From NCBI RefSeq assembly GCF_009017415.1, contig NC_092409.1, forward strand, positions 1 to 64,000: a DNA stretch of 64,000 nucleotides, in the 5' to 3' direction. Below are positions 1 through 10,783 of the stretch, piece by piece (within the stretch, counting starts at the first letter, position 1; each line of letters opens with the position of its first letter). Both the position numbers and the translations under genes were made by a program. This DNA comes from Aspergillus flavus. Its lineage: Eukaryota; Ascomycota; Eurotiomycetes; Eurotiales; Aspergillaceae. The notes under the pieces are model-generated. The model did no database searches and was not told where the DNA came from. It saw only the letters and a program-made list of their open reading frames with translations.

Positions 1-147
1 TAATGTTGACCTAATGTTGACCCTAATGTTGACCCTAATGTTGACCCTAATGTTGACCCTAATGTTGACCCTAATGTTGACCCTAATGTTGACCCTAATG
101 TTGACCCTAATGTTGACCCTAATGTTGACCCCTAATAAATGTTGACC
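1..147. repeat. Telomere, 12-base repeat (left chromosome end)
   Basis: About eleven tandem copies of the unit TAATGTTGACCC (the same as TGTTGACCCTAA) fill bases 1-132. The first copy is one base short and the copy at 120-132 one base long. A degenerate copy with a three-base insertion ends at 147. The reverse unit TTAGGGTCAACA is the dodecamer telomere repeat reported for Aspergillus oryzae. The C-rich strand reads 5'-3' into the chromosome, so this is a left end. Confidence 0.95.
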
Positions 148-148
148 A

Positions 149-1060
149 GCTACACGCCGCCCGAATCGTATAGTCTATGATGCGCAAAATTCACGTGCTG
201 ATTTTTCTTCTCGTAACAAGGTTCTGATTCATGAGGGTGGACCGCTACTCACCCTTGAGTAAGATCCGACTAATAATGCGAATAAGTGCTATAATGGCTT
301 TAGAAGGACCTATGATTTCTACTTTAATTTCTTCTAGAGAGATTTTTTTGATAATAAGGGTATGAAGCTTGATGGCTTTATATATGCTGGAGACTTCTAT
401 AACGCTTTCTATAATGGCAGAGAATTTGTCTTTGGCGATGGAGATGGAGTGATCTTTGATGGCTTTACAGACAAGCTTGATGTTATTGCTTATGAAGTTA
501 CCTATGGCGTGGTGGAGTATATAAGTCTACTCCCTTATAAATTCTAGAGTGGAGCTCTTAAAAAGTCTATTGTAGATGTCTTTGGTATTATGGTTAAGAA
601 ATGGAGTGAAGGCACCTCTTAGACTGTTGACCAGGCTAACTGGCTTATTGGAGAGGGAATCTTCGCTACAGATATCAATGGCAAGGCTCTCCAGGATATG
701 GCGAATCCTGGAACAGCTTATAATGAGGATAGAGTGGGAAATGATCGTCAGCCTGCACACTGAAGGGGTTTCAAGAAACTCCCCTTCAGCGACGATAATG
801 GAGGCGTTCACGTCAACTCTGGCATCCCTAATCGTGCGTTCCATCTTGCAGCTACTAAGATTGGAGGATATGCGTGGGAAGGTGCTGGTCCTATCTGGTA
901 CCGCGCTCTGAGCAGTGGTAAGCTCCGCACAAATGGCAAAGCTAAATTTAAAGACTTCGCTGATCTCACAATTGAGAATGCTGGCGTGCATGTGGATAAG
1001 ATCAGGGAAGCTTGGGAACTTGTCGGATATCCATTTCCTGAGAAGAGGAATAAGCTGTGA
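149..1060 (+). pseudogene. M4 (thermolysin-type) metallopeptidase relic, truncated by the telomere
   Basis: Conceptual translation in one unbroken frame follows the M4 neutral protease family: an IVYDAQN block near 170-190, a DNKGMKLDG block near 353, NNAF-like and FGDGDG blocks near 400-450, an SGAL...DVFG block after 548, DQANWLIGEG near 630, and DDNGGVHVNSGIPNRAFHLA near 790-850. Five in-frame stops interrupt it, the third at 545-547, but there is no frameshift. The HExxH zinc site at 491-505 reads Y-E-V-T-Y, so both histidines have become tyrosine (CAT to TAT). The propeptide and signal peptide are absent because recognisable sequence starts right after the telomere repeats. M4 enzymes are mainly bacterial, so an old transfer is possible but untested. 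It cannot be active. Confidence 0.8.
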
Positions 1061-2116
1061 TGATCATCGAAATGATCCTGATTGCCGTGCTTAGAAGTCC
1101 GAAATCTTTTCTGTTCAAAAGGTCTGTTATTTCATGGTCATAACCCAGGAACTCGCCCGATTAATCATATCAGATTTACTCAATTCCCGTGCTCGGGTCT
1201 TCTAGTTGTAGACTATTATATCTTTCATATTGGTATTCCAATGCTGGTATCGACATCATAACGGTTTCGGTGTCGTGCAGCATCTAGGCGGCCTTGTAAG
1301 GGACTCGGCTGAATCAATAGTTGATTAGGTAATCTATCACGAAGGGACTAAGCTAAAGAGAGGAAAAGACAAGAAAACATTAAGCTATCATGTTGTGCTG
1401 CCCTTATAGACAAAGGGTCATGTGACTCCAACTCATTCACTGATTGCTTAAACCTCTATCCGTGACAGGCCTAACAGCAACAGTCTTCTCTTGACTAGCT
1501 GAAATGATCGCGCGAGTAGTTAGTCTTGAAACCTGGTGTCTTCCTTCAATCCTGTCAGTTGTTCTTCATCCAAAGTGTAAAGCTAGTGCTAGAGAGGTAG
1601 TTGAACAGACATACAGTAAACTTTTCCGTCCAAAAGTGGCTACAGATCATAGTAGCGAAGAAATTACTCTGTGTGTATTATTTGACCTGACCCCTCGCGG
1701 AAAGCGATAAGAAGGCATAACAACCTCGTGAATACATAGTCGTTGATCCACTAAGCTTGTTCCAAACTTCCTGAATGGTGAACTTTTGAGACTCACTGTG
1801 ATGACCTGTATGTCACGTGGTTGGGCAGGCCTACCTCCCACAACACAATCCTTGTATGATAGTGTTTTCCCTCCCATAGTTGAATTCAGTTGGAAACGCT
1901 ACCATACCTAGCTTCCTATCGAGGAATCGCTATCTATGAATGAGCAGTCATCACATGATGAGAGAAAGGCTTAGGACACTGGTAGATATAAATCTCCAAG
2001 GACACAAGAGATGGATGACTGTGCAAGACGCCTTTAGTGGCAAACATAATCAGAAAGTGACAACGCCCTACAGGCCCAAGCAAGCTTCTTGACAGACACC
2101 ACAGTTGTAAGCTGAT
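1061..2116. other. No supported gene
   Basis: Only short open frames occur here, none resembling a known family. An open frame at 1504-1710 (+) has no recognisable domain. The stretch may include 5' remains of the retroelement that follows, but neither an LTR nor a gag region could be recognised. Confidence 0.5.
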
Positions 2117-3230
2117 ATAACACTCATTGGCGCTGCAGGCTTCCGTCGGCATATGGAAAAGGAGGGAACAGAGACCTGTGTCATCAGTCTGTATGAGCTT
2201 GATAAAGCCCTAGAAGCCCACCGGCTATCGGGAAAGGTCGAAGACGACAAGGAAGTGTTGTTATAAGAAGATCCGCCTGTTTATTGTCGCCCTTGGAGCG
2301 ATGCCTTTTTAAAAAAGGAATCTGACATGCTGCCTGTCCCGGGACTGTGACCACCACATTTAGCTTGAGGCCACCAATGCTCTTGGCTACTCTTCCCACT
2401 ACAAGATGTCCTAGGAAGAGCTTGAAGCCGCGAAGATGTACCTCATGGAGAACCTCAAAAAGAGTTTTATTATACTACCCACCGCTCCATTCGCGTATCC
2501 TATTCTGATGGCGAAGAAGCCAGGTGGAGGATTACGTTTCTGTGTGGATTACCGGAAACTGAACTCTGTTACCAAGAAGGACTGTTACCCGCTACTGTTG
2601 GTGGAAGAGCTTCTCGGCAGGATCAGTCAGGGAAAGATATACACAAAACTGGACATATGCCAAGGACTTTACTGAATACGGATGACACCAGAAGCAGAGG
2701 ACCTCACCACGTTCAGGACCCGTTATGGAATGTATAGGTATTGAGTCATGCCGTTCGGCTTAGCCAACGGACTGGCAATCTTTCAGGGGTTTATAAATGA
2801 CATTTTCATGGAGTTGCTGGATGATTTTGTAACGGTTTTTATTGATGACCTCTTGATCTTTAGTGATGCAGAGTTGCAGCACCAGGAACATGTTAAGAAA
2901 GTCCTACAACGTCTGAGAGAAGCAGGTCTCCAGGCCAGTATCAAGAAATGTGAATTCCACGTGAAAGTAGACCCAGAGAAGGTTAGTATTGTGAAGAACT
3001 GGGATATATTAAGTACAGTAAGAGGGATACGATCATTCTTAGGCTTCTGGAACTTTTACCGGAAGTTTATAAAAAACTACAGCTGGATCGCGAGACCACC
3101 AAACTTACTAATCCGGAAGGATACGGTTTTCTATTGGGATTCTCGCTGCAGAGAGCCCTTTGATCAGTTGAAGTAGAAGCCTACTGAAACTTCTGTGTTA
3201 GGGCACTATGATCCTAACTGGATATCTGGA
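2117..3230 (+). mobile_element. Ty3/gypsy retrotransposon pol relic
   Basis: Pieces in different frames line up with fungal Ty3/gypsy pol. First comes the linker before reverse transcriptase (SLYELDKAL near 2185), then EELEAAKMYL near 2420. The reverse transcriptase itself includes KKPGGGLRFCVDYRKLN near 2515, MPFGLANGLAIFQ near 2750 and the catalytic F-I-D-D box near 2840. A connection-domain block, SFLGFWNFYRKFI, lies near 3035, and TETSVLGHYDPN near 3185 resembles the start of RNase H. In-frame TGA codons split it at about 2673 and 2743, and earlier frameshifts are evident. I could find no LTRs, integrase or gag, so this is a dead internal fragment. Confidence 0.85.
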
Positions 3231-3727
3231 AGCTCCTTCGACCCCACTTTTACCCTTGTCTCAGCTGACTATCATTTTCCTAGTAGCCAAAGCCTAGAAC
3301 CGACTCATAGCTGGTGTTAATCCGATGCCAAGATAAAATAACGTAAAGCTTAATTGTGCGGCATGAACCTCTTGTTTCGATTGTTATCCGCAAACGGCTC
3401 CCATCTACGCAGTCAGGGCCTAGACCACCACTTCTACAGATCATATGATCTGTCCGCACTGATCACTTGTCTAACCCCCGGCTTGGCAATTCTATATGAA
3501 GTGCCTGTCTGATGGCGTGATCTAACTCAGAAGTTTATTCTATGAATTCAGATAGTAACGGTGCAGAATTCTATTGTTGGCATGACCGACGCTGACTCTC
3601 ACGATAAGCATAAGTAGCAACGCCGCCAGGGCCAAAGCAAGACAAGTCAGACCTTGTAGACTACAGCCACCATTTTTTTCAACACTGCGTCCTATCTCGA
3701 ACTTCGACTGATTTCGATTCAAAGAAG
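3231..3727. other. No supported gene
   Basis: AT-rich spacer between the retroelement relic and the DUF2278 gene. I see no coding signal beyond short open frames. The last hundred bases presumably hold the promoter of the downstream gene, but no distinct motif stands out. Confidence 0.5.
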
Positions 3728-4414
3728 ATGCCTGTTCCCCACTACGGCGTCTGGGTTGGTAAACCCACTAGGTATACTGTCGATGGACCGAACGATCCCA
3801 CTCCGCACATCCAGCTCTTTTTTACTGATGATTCCTCGAGGGAGCGGAGGGCTGCAATCAATGTCAAATCTAATGGTACAGAGTCTCGCCTCGTATTTTG
3901 GTCTTCTGACAACTTCACCCATTCCATCACGGACAGCCTCTCGAACCTGGACCCTGGTTTTTATCTAGTCCAGGATTTCCACCATTATCGTTACAGACAC
4001 CATCACTCAGAACAACCTGATTTACACGGTGTTGACCTTTATCGCATGAAGGACCTGCTGGATTTCAAGTCTGCACTGGTCTTGCCACACGATATTCCGG
4101 GCCGTGACAATGACATCCTGGACAAGATGAGGCCCATTCTTGATAATGCTATCGATAAATCCGCAACCATTTATATTTTTGGTTCATCATTTGGATCTGG
4201 AATCCATAATGTTCATATGAACCAGGGCAGCCTTCCTCGGTTTGATAACGGTGTCTACTCAGATGGAGCTCTGCTGTTCCAGTTCAACGACGAACACTGG
4301 GAAGCAGTATTTCTGGCCTTTGCTTCACAGAGACTCCCAACTGACGATCAAGGACTGCCAGAACCGGGCAGTAAGACCTTATTGAAAATGCTTCAGCAGG
4401 GTAGCCGATTATAG
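3728..4414 (+). CDS. DUF2278 (YukJ-like) family protein
   Basis: Single-exon protein of 228 residues matching the DUF2278 family (bacterial YukJ and fungal relatives). Conserved blocks are visible in order: PVPHYGVWVGKP at the N terminus, PTPHIQLFF near residue 26, AAINVKS near 41, LPHDIPGRDNDI near 118, IYIFGSSFGSGIHNVHMNQG near 148 and DNGVYSDGALL near 174. No signal peptide or membrane segment is seen, so it is probably cytosolic. Family members are uncharacterised, so no reaction can be given. It is fully open although its neighbours on both sides are mutated relics, which suggests either recent arrival or retained selection. The first ATG in the block is used, and it sits directly before the conserved PVPHYGVW motif. 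Confidence 0.85.
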   Translation: MPVPHYGVWVGKPTRYTVDGPNDPTPHIQLFFTDDSSRERRAAINVKSNGTESRLVFWSSDNFTHSITDSLSNLDPGFYLVQDFHHYRYRHHHSEQPDLHGVDLYRMKDLLDFKSALVLPHDIPGRDNDILDKMRPILDNAIDKSATIYIFGSSFGSGIHNVHMNQGSLPRFDNGVYSDGALLFQFNDEHWEAVFLAFASQRLPTDDQGLPEPGSKTLLKMLQQGSRL

Positions 4415-5689
4415 TTGAGGTTTTATGGCTTTTTGGTCAAAAGTTAATATCTTTCCCGTGAACGTCGCTAAGTTGCGGTAACTCTTTTTTTTATGTTATG
4501 TTACATATTTGTATTTGAGATACAAATTATGGAGAATTCTAGCTTACCTGCCGATGCTTGTTGCTAATTCTATCCCGTTCCCTATATGGCGACACGTTTA
4601 GGCACCTGTATGGAACATGCCATGACGCCGACGGACCGAACTCAACCTTTGCGTACTATTTGGGAAGAGTTGTGTTAAGCATAAATCGAGCTACCATCTA
4701 AGGGCTCTGGGGACTGGCTGGTGCATTCCCCGGGGATGTCTTTGGCCGCATCGCAGCGGTCAGACCGCCGTTGCTGCCAAGGTTTAATTAGCACTTGCAC
4801 CTCTGAACGTGTTGATAAATTCGTAGTATGCAAAGCAATCTACAATAGACTACAGCAGCAGGTCAAGCTCAGGACAACCGCAATGAAGGATGATGTCGTA
4901 TAAAATATCTTCGGCCGGTCTTGCATCAGAGACATGCCGAGCTGGTATTGGAGAACTGACATCGGCGACCACGCAATGCTGGGACATGATCAACGCCTTC
5001 GAGAACTGCAGACTAGCATTTTATTTTCGCAGGCTGTGGGGTGATATAAAGAGATTGGCTCGACCACGACGGTCCGCTAATATCCTGGGCCACAATGCCC
5101 TCTTCGAGTTCTCCGCATTGGATAACGAAAGGATATCTAGCTGGTTACTCAGCAGGAGCTATCTCTGATCTATCCACAACTATGGGTTACTTCAGTGGAT
5201 AAAAACTAATATAGGGGTCTGTGGTGTAAAAAGTAAAAGCTAATCACATTTTTGTTAGATGGAGCTTTTGGTAGAGTTCAGCTAGGCTATCGATATTCAT
5301 CAATTCTTCTACAATCTGTCTAACAAACGTCGGATCTATTTTACTGTACAATTTTGAAGTAAGGCTAATAATAGTCCACTTTGAGTATTTGCAATGGGAG
5401 GTCCTTGTACTTTTCTGATACCCTCGCCATATAGATTCCAAAAATCTCAGAATTGTTTTCCCATCGCCAATACCAGCGAAAGCAGTAAACCCTACTGTAA
5501 TGCCCTGCTGCTTTGCCATCGGGAGAGCATAAATACAGATTTCGAACGAGAAACTGGACAGATGCCAAAACTCATTAGTTATTCACTCGTCGAAGGTGGG
5601 CCATAGGATCTGCATGACTTGCGTGTTTTCAAGATGTGGTTAACAAAACTTTATTGCAGCTTTTCCCTAGCTAACCATGAAGTCTCTCA
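4415..5689. other. Degenerate region without a recognised gene
   Basis: Several short frames (for instance 4890-5168 + and 5244-5519 -) are open but match nothing I recognise. The minus-strand frame at 5244-5519 contains a GFTAFAGIGDGKT stretch of unknown meaning. This may be part of the decayed material that continues to 6250. Confidence 0.4.
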
Positions 5690-6250
5690 TAAGCGGCATT
5701 GATGAAGCTCTTGAACTCGATAGCCAGATACTTATTATATTCATCGAACAAAATCTGAGATAATACGACAGGAAAAATAATTCGTATTCTAAGATTAAGC
5801 CCATCTTCTCTATCTGGAAACTCCTAAAAGCTGTAGAAAAAAGTTATTCTATCTTCTAGAGACCAAGTCACAACGAGTTTAATATCATATACAGAATCGC
5901 CATATTCTAATACCAAGTCTAGTACCTCAGGAGTCATTTCGATGCGTACACGGCAGATGTGCTGCCAACAGTTTCAATAATACCAAGCGGATACGGACCA
6001 AGGGAATAATGTTCCGGATGCGCCGGTGCCATCATATCAAGATAAGGACGCCGTGTGCCCTCAGATATTCCTTTGGCGTCCATTCCTATAAACCACTCCA
6101 CGAACTAACACAAAGTAATTCCTTTGGCACTAAAGTCAACACGAGATTCCTTGAATTAGCCGTTCGATCTGGCAGTAATACTTTTGAAGTAAGCATCGTC
6201 TTCTTCTATCTACTCCGCAAGAAGGTCCAGCATCGGCTGCCCTTCAGGTA
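5690..6250 (-). pseudogene. Relic of an unidentified protein gene
   Basis: On the minus strand, coding-like peptides run through two frames: a block with LDMMAPAHPEHYSLGPYPLGIIET (about 6050), then EMTPEVLDLVLEYGDSVYDIKLVV (about 5900), then LNLRIRIIFPVVLSQILFDEY and LAIEFKSFINAAYERL (about 5800-5700). At least one frameshift and several in-frame stops separate them. The stretches look like an ordinary globular protein of about 180 residues, but I do not recognise the family. It lies head to head with the dead transposon that begins near 6378. Confidence 0.35.
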
Positions 6251-6377
6251 AAGTCTCCAGATTTCGGAGACCTCTCCGGGTGGCTTTCATCTCCCAGGCA
6301 TCGATTTCACCAGCTGAAAGGTTTCTATATACACCGACTTTTTGGCTTCAACTTCAAACCACCACAACTCCGTCAAT

Positions 6378-8243
6378 ATGGGCTCAATTGATGAGGCGCT
6401 TGTTTTTTTTAGAATCCTTACATCCAGGAGGGTCATTTAAATATGCAGGAGTGGCGAAAAGATCTAACATTGATTGTACAACTCTCTTAAGGCGTCACCG
6501 CGGTGTTATGCGGTTAAAAGAGAACCAATACAAAAACCAGCGATTACTTAATAGCCAGCAGGTCAAAACTCTCATAAGTTATATTAACAAAGTCTCTGAG
6601 AGAGGCCTGTTTCCTATCTCTGAGATACTTCGGAATTTTGCAAAAGAAATCTCAGGAATAAAGCCTGGAAAGCACTGGCCAAGCCGTTTTCTAATAAAAT
6701 ATCAAAATAAGCTGATCTCTCGCTATACTACTGGAATTAATTCTACATATAAGAGAGCTGATTTAGCGTTTAAATATACTCTATACTTTGAGTTACTCGC
6801 CAGAAAGATCAAGGAATATAAGATACAGTCTGAGAATATATATAATATAGACAAAAAAGGATTTCTTATTAAATATTCACTAAGAGTAAAAGAATCTTTT
6901 CCAAACATTACTATAAGTAGAATAGAATAAAGTAGCATCTACAAAATAATAATTGTAAGTGGATTACTACAATTGCTTATATTTGCGTAGATAGAACAGC
7001 TCTACTACCAGAACTTATTTACCAGACAGCTTCAAGCAATCTACAAGACTCTTGGTTCCAGGATTTTGATATTATGAAGCACCGCTGTTTCTTTATCTCT
7101 TCAGCAAGTAGTTGAATAAATAATAATATTGGATTTGCATGGATTTGAGATCTATTTAATCCGGAGACAAAGAGCAAAGTATAGAGATAATAGAGATTGT
7201 TAATCCTTGATAGCTATGGATTCTATATTATAATAAAGTTTATAAATTTCTGTACCGAGAACCGAATTTATTTAATAACTTATCCACTATATTCAATACA
7301 CTCTCTACAGTCTCCTGATATTGGTATCTTCGGACCGCTTTCAATAGTCTATAGCAATAAATTGGAGACCTTTTCATATACCTGCCAGGGTCTAAGTCAA
7401 ATTACAAAGCGTGATTTCTTCTGTCTATTTTAGCTGAGCTGGGAAAGAGCTTTATTATCTAACAATATTAATTCTATATAGAAATCTGTTGGCATATCGC
7501 TCTGGGACTCCGAGATTATTCTAAAGCGATTTAGCAAAGAAGACAATCAACGGCTATCTAGCAGTGAATTATCCCAGTCTATACTATATACAGATAACTG
7601 GAGAAGAATTGAAAAGCTTCTTCGATAGATTATCTCTGATATATATAATAAGAGATCAAAAGAACTTAGCTCTACAATACACCATCTCTCAACAGAGTAT
7701 ATCTTGCTAAAGCTACGCTGCAAGGGCCTTGAGAACACCCATCTGAATAAGAAGAAAAGGCAACAGCGTGGGAAATCTTTTTTATTTGAATTAAGAGCTC
7801 CAGAGGATAGCTATACTATATTTTGTTCGCCCGGCAAGATACAGCAAGCGCGGCAGCTGCAGAGTAAAAAGAAAGCTGCTATAGAGATTGCTAAGACATC
7901 TAAAGAGCAAGAAATGCTTCGCCGGCAGCAAGAGAAGCTAGAGAAGCAACGCTTAGTTAAGAAAAGAAAGCAAATCAGAGCAGCTAATAAAGAGTTACGC
8001 CTCCTTGAAGCAGAGCAAAAGAAGAGCCAGAAGGAGGAAGAGCGCCTGGCTAAGGAGGCTGATAACCAGCTTCAAAATGACTTCAGAGTGCTTCAAAAAG
8101 GCAAGAAGAAGTGTCTTAAGCCAGCTATATCTCAAAAGAAGCAAGATATTACTATCCCAGAGCCTCAGATTGATACAGAGAGCAGTGTATCTATAAATCC
8201 TCGTGGAAGACAAATACACCTCCCACAACGATTCCGGGGTTGA
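6378..8243 (+). mobile_element. pogo/Fot1-type (Tc1-mariner superfamily) transposase, inactive
   Basis: The transposase begins MGSIDEAL at 6378 and shifts frame inside a run of eight T near 6409-6416. It then runs through an N-terminal helix-turn-helix region (RRHRGV..KENQYKNQRLL) and a CENP-B-like second half. The DDE catalytic domain shows its first Asp in YNIDKKG near 6850, the second in LILDSYG near 7205 and the third in SPDIGIFGPLS near 7320. A Lys/Glu/Gln-rich coiled-coil tail (7704-8243) ends with the family-typical RGRQIHLPQRF. Stops near 6930, 7113, 7146, 7170 and 7430 break it, many as TAG/TAA in a strongly AT-enriched sequence as expected from RIP. No terminal inverted repeats were found. 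Confidence 0.85.
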
Positions 8244-8476
8244 AAAAAAGCTGTATATAGCTTTACTAGCATCGTATATCTGCTACATCAAAGATCTAAG
8301 TATAATTTATTTAGTATGTTGCTTTAAAGCTTCATTTTTAATGTTGGTTGCCATACAGAAATTCGTGCGGCAGGTGGGGACGTGCGTCAGGTGATCATGT
8401 ACGGTATATTCAACACGGTATTAAATCCTCGGCAATATGAGTCTGATCCAGTAATCCAAGAACATAACGTATCTCT

Positions 8477-8950
8477 TTACTTCTTGAAATAGAGACACAT
8501 GCTATCCACAACGGCATCAGCACCATGGCGGTCATCTCTGCCTGTAGCCCCAGCCCATTCACCGTTACCAAGGTGTGGCACTGGCGTTACTTCGCCCTCC
8601 CTTCCACCAACATGCCAGTTGCGGTTTTTGTTTGTGTGGAACTCGAGGCCGTTGAAATAGCCGTCGTTGTGCCCCGCAAAGACGGTCATGTGATCTATTT
8701 TTTCACCGTCCTTAAATTCGAAAGGAGGAACGGGGCGATAGTCGGTGTGAGGATCTCTGCCCCCGATACGCCCGCTTTGGTGGCCATTGTCAAATTGGAA
8801 TCTAAGTGCACCGAGGACAGGGTAGCCCTTCCATTCCGCCTCCCAGGCCTCAATACGCTTTATTTTGTGTTCTTGATCTCTCAGATCATAGGCACTGCCC
8901 CCAAAGCCACCATAGGGTCCGTCCTTCTCCAAGGCTAGGATATCAGCCAT
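8477..8950 (-). CDS. Jacalin-like lectin domain protein
   Basis: Single-exon protein of 157 residues that is almost entirely one jacalin-like (beta-prism I) lectin domain. The N terminus has GPYGGFGGSAYDL (residues 11-23), the middle has GRIGGRDPHTDY and GEKIDHMTVFAGHNDGYFNGLEFHTNKN (about 62-112), and the C terminus ends GADAVVDSMCLYFKK, matching the family's sugar-binding D-x-[IVL] end. No signal peptide is visible, so it is likely an intracellular mannose/glucose-type lectin; the specificity is inferred from the family. It is intact inside a zone of decayed genes. Its upstream side faces an unannotated stretch of about 1.8 kb. Confidence 0.8.
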   Translation of the reverse strand: MADILALEKDGPYGGFGGSAYDLRDQEHKIKRIEAWEAEWKGYPVLGALRFQFDNGHQSGRIGGRDPHTDYRPVPPFEFKDGEKIDHMTVFAGHNDGYFNGLEFHTNKNRNWHVGGREGEVTPVPHLGNGEWAGATGRDDRHGADAVVDSMCLYFKK

Positions 8951-10783
8951 GGTGTTTTATGGAGATTCTTAGGAGGTATGAAAAAATTGGTCTTTTTTGT
9001 ATGGTATGAGCTTGATTATAAAATATTAGAATGATGAGAATTGGGAGAGCAAGCGATGGGATGCATTAGAATGTTGCGCCTCTATATAGGTTTCCTTTCC
9101 ACCAGAATAAACCCACAGATATATCATGACGACACATGTTTAGCGCGCTGCAACCCTACCTGTGCCAATAGAAAAAAGGGAAGCATCCGTTCAAAGATCA
9201 TGCTTGTCTCTATGACGTTTCCATTGTTCTCTTATGGGCTAGACAAAGAGGCAAGTCCCTTCTATAACCTGAGAATAAGCTTATGTCCATACATTGGTCT
9301 AACACGCTCATAAACATGCAATAGGAGAAGCCGCTATCATTTATGCAGAATTATCTGTTACTATATCCGGACATTCTCCAAAGAACTGTCATGGTACACT
9401 ATGTCATACTCCGGAGTAAACTATCCGCAGGGTACCATGGACCCGTGAACCAAGAATACCGCGCTTTCGGAAATGCTTTTGCGCAGTACTATATGCCATA
9501 GATGGAACACGCCTTGTATGGATAGAATTAGATGTACTTGTGAAAACCCTTATTGAAAGCATATTAGTATAGTCTTGTCTTGGATGTGTCTGTGACTGAA
9601 AACAGTAACACCCTAGCCCCCGTAATTCGCCACAACCTTTCGAAATCAAGTGATTCTGCTGCACCTGAAAGTTCAAAGAGAAACTCTCAATAGGCTAGAC
9701 CAATCCGATGATGGTATGGGTTACCATTCTTCTTTTTAGTTGCTTCATATGATATGAACCTCAGCACGAATACGTACCGAAACACGGATGACCAGCACAT
9801 GTTATTATGTGCGAGAGGTTTACCAGTGATAGTGGCGTGGTGGTAGAATGCATGCATTGCTGTTTCATCTATGAATGGTAACTACAGTTAATGTATTCCA
9901 CAAGCGAGTGAGCGAGCCCACTCGTTTGGGACATGACCAAAAACCTGACTTGATTGAACCACCAGCCATGCCACCAAAAGTACGCCAGAGCTCCAGATAT
10001 GAGCGCCCATGGCGCGTGATGTACTAAGAGATTGCCGTTGCCGTCCCAATATAGGGATAATTTGGCATAATCGGTGCGGCTGTCAGGTCTGCTATCGTTG
10101 CCCCTAGGGAGCTGGATAGGATACGCGCTGAGGTCTCAAGAGGTGTTTCGAAGTTTGTGGGAAGGTTGTGAGTTTAAGCCTTGGGGTAGCCCTCTTGCCT
10201 GTTCCAGAGCGTCTAGAACTCGTGCGGTCTGTTCATATGACACAAGACCAGCCCATTAGATCACAGAGGCAAACGAGTGTTCTTTCTATTGCCATAGTAA
10301 AACTGAAGAGGGCTCCGCGAACATGGCGGGGACATACTGGATAACCAATGGCATGCTACCATAATGACCTACCTTTTAGCTTAGCCAGGTGGAAGATATC
10401 AATTATGGTACGCAATACACCTAGAGCGGTAGGCGCTGCAAAATGATGATTTGTTAGCTTAGATTCTGCATATTCGCCCGCCCTTTTTGATATGATGTCT
10501 ATTAACTAGCGTTCGTCGGGTTCCCGGCTTGGCCCGCCCCGAACCCGACCTGATATCAACTCTTAAGTGCTATAGACAGGTCACAGTTCAGGTGACTTAG
10601 GGTTCTAAAATTCTGTATAGACTAAATACAATAAAGCGCAGGGGGTCACCCTTGGCATCTTCAGTGGTCAGCTCACTTGTAACCTCGGCGGGGGACGTCT
10701 GTATGTTCCAAGAATAGTTTCATACCCAGTTCCCAGTGCATCTTATCATGTACCTACCATTCCCTTCCACTTCCCTTCACCTT
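8951..10783. other. Long stretch without a recognised gene
   Basis: No frame here matches a family I know, and open frames stay under 100 codons on both strands. The only distinct structure is the GC-rich hairpin at 10515-10549, listed separately. Base composition is mixed and suggests old, mutated sequence. Confidence 0.45.
10515..10549. repeat. Perfect 9-bp GC-rich inverted repeat
   Basis: GTCGGGTTC (10515-10523) and its exact reverse complement GAACCCGAC (10541-10549) flank a 17-base GC-rich loop within AT-richer surroundings. The GC-rich sequence next to a CAGG end recalls the ends of some hAT transposons, but I found no matching distal end or 8-bp target duplication. It could form a hairpin in single-stranded DNA or RNA. 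Confidence 0.5.

Noticed and set aside
10100..10187. tRNA-like stretch with a B-box-like AGTTTAAGCC and weak A box
   Set aside because: The acceptor and anticodon arms do not pair properly, the A box has several mismatches, and the spacing is forced. A chance likeness or very old relic cannot be told apart by eye.
10084..10551. Possible hAT/MITE element bounded by CAGG ends around the GC hairpin
   Set aside because: Flanking 8-mers (GCGGCTGT and ATATCAAC) do not match, so no target duplication supports it.
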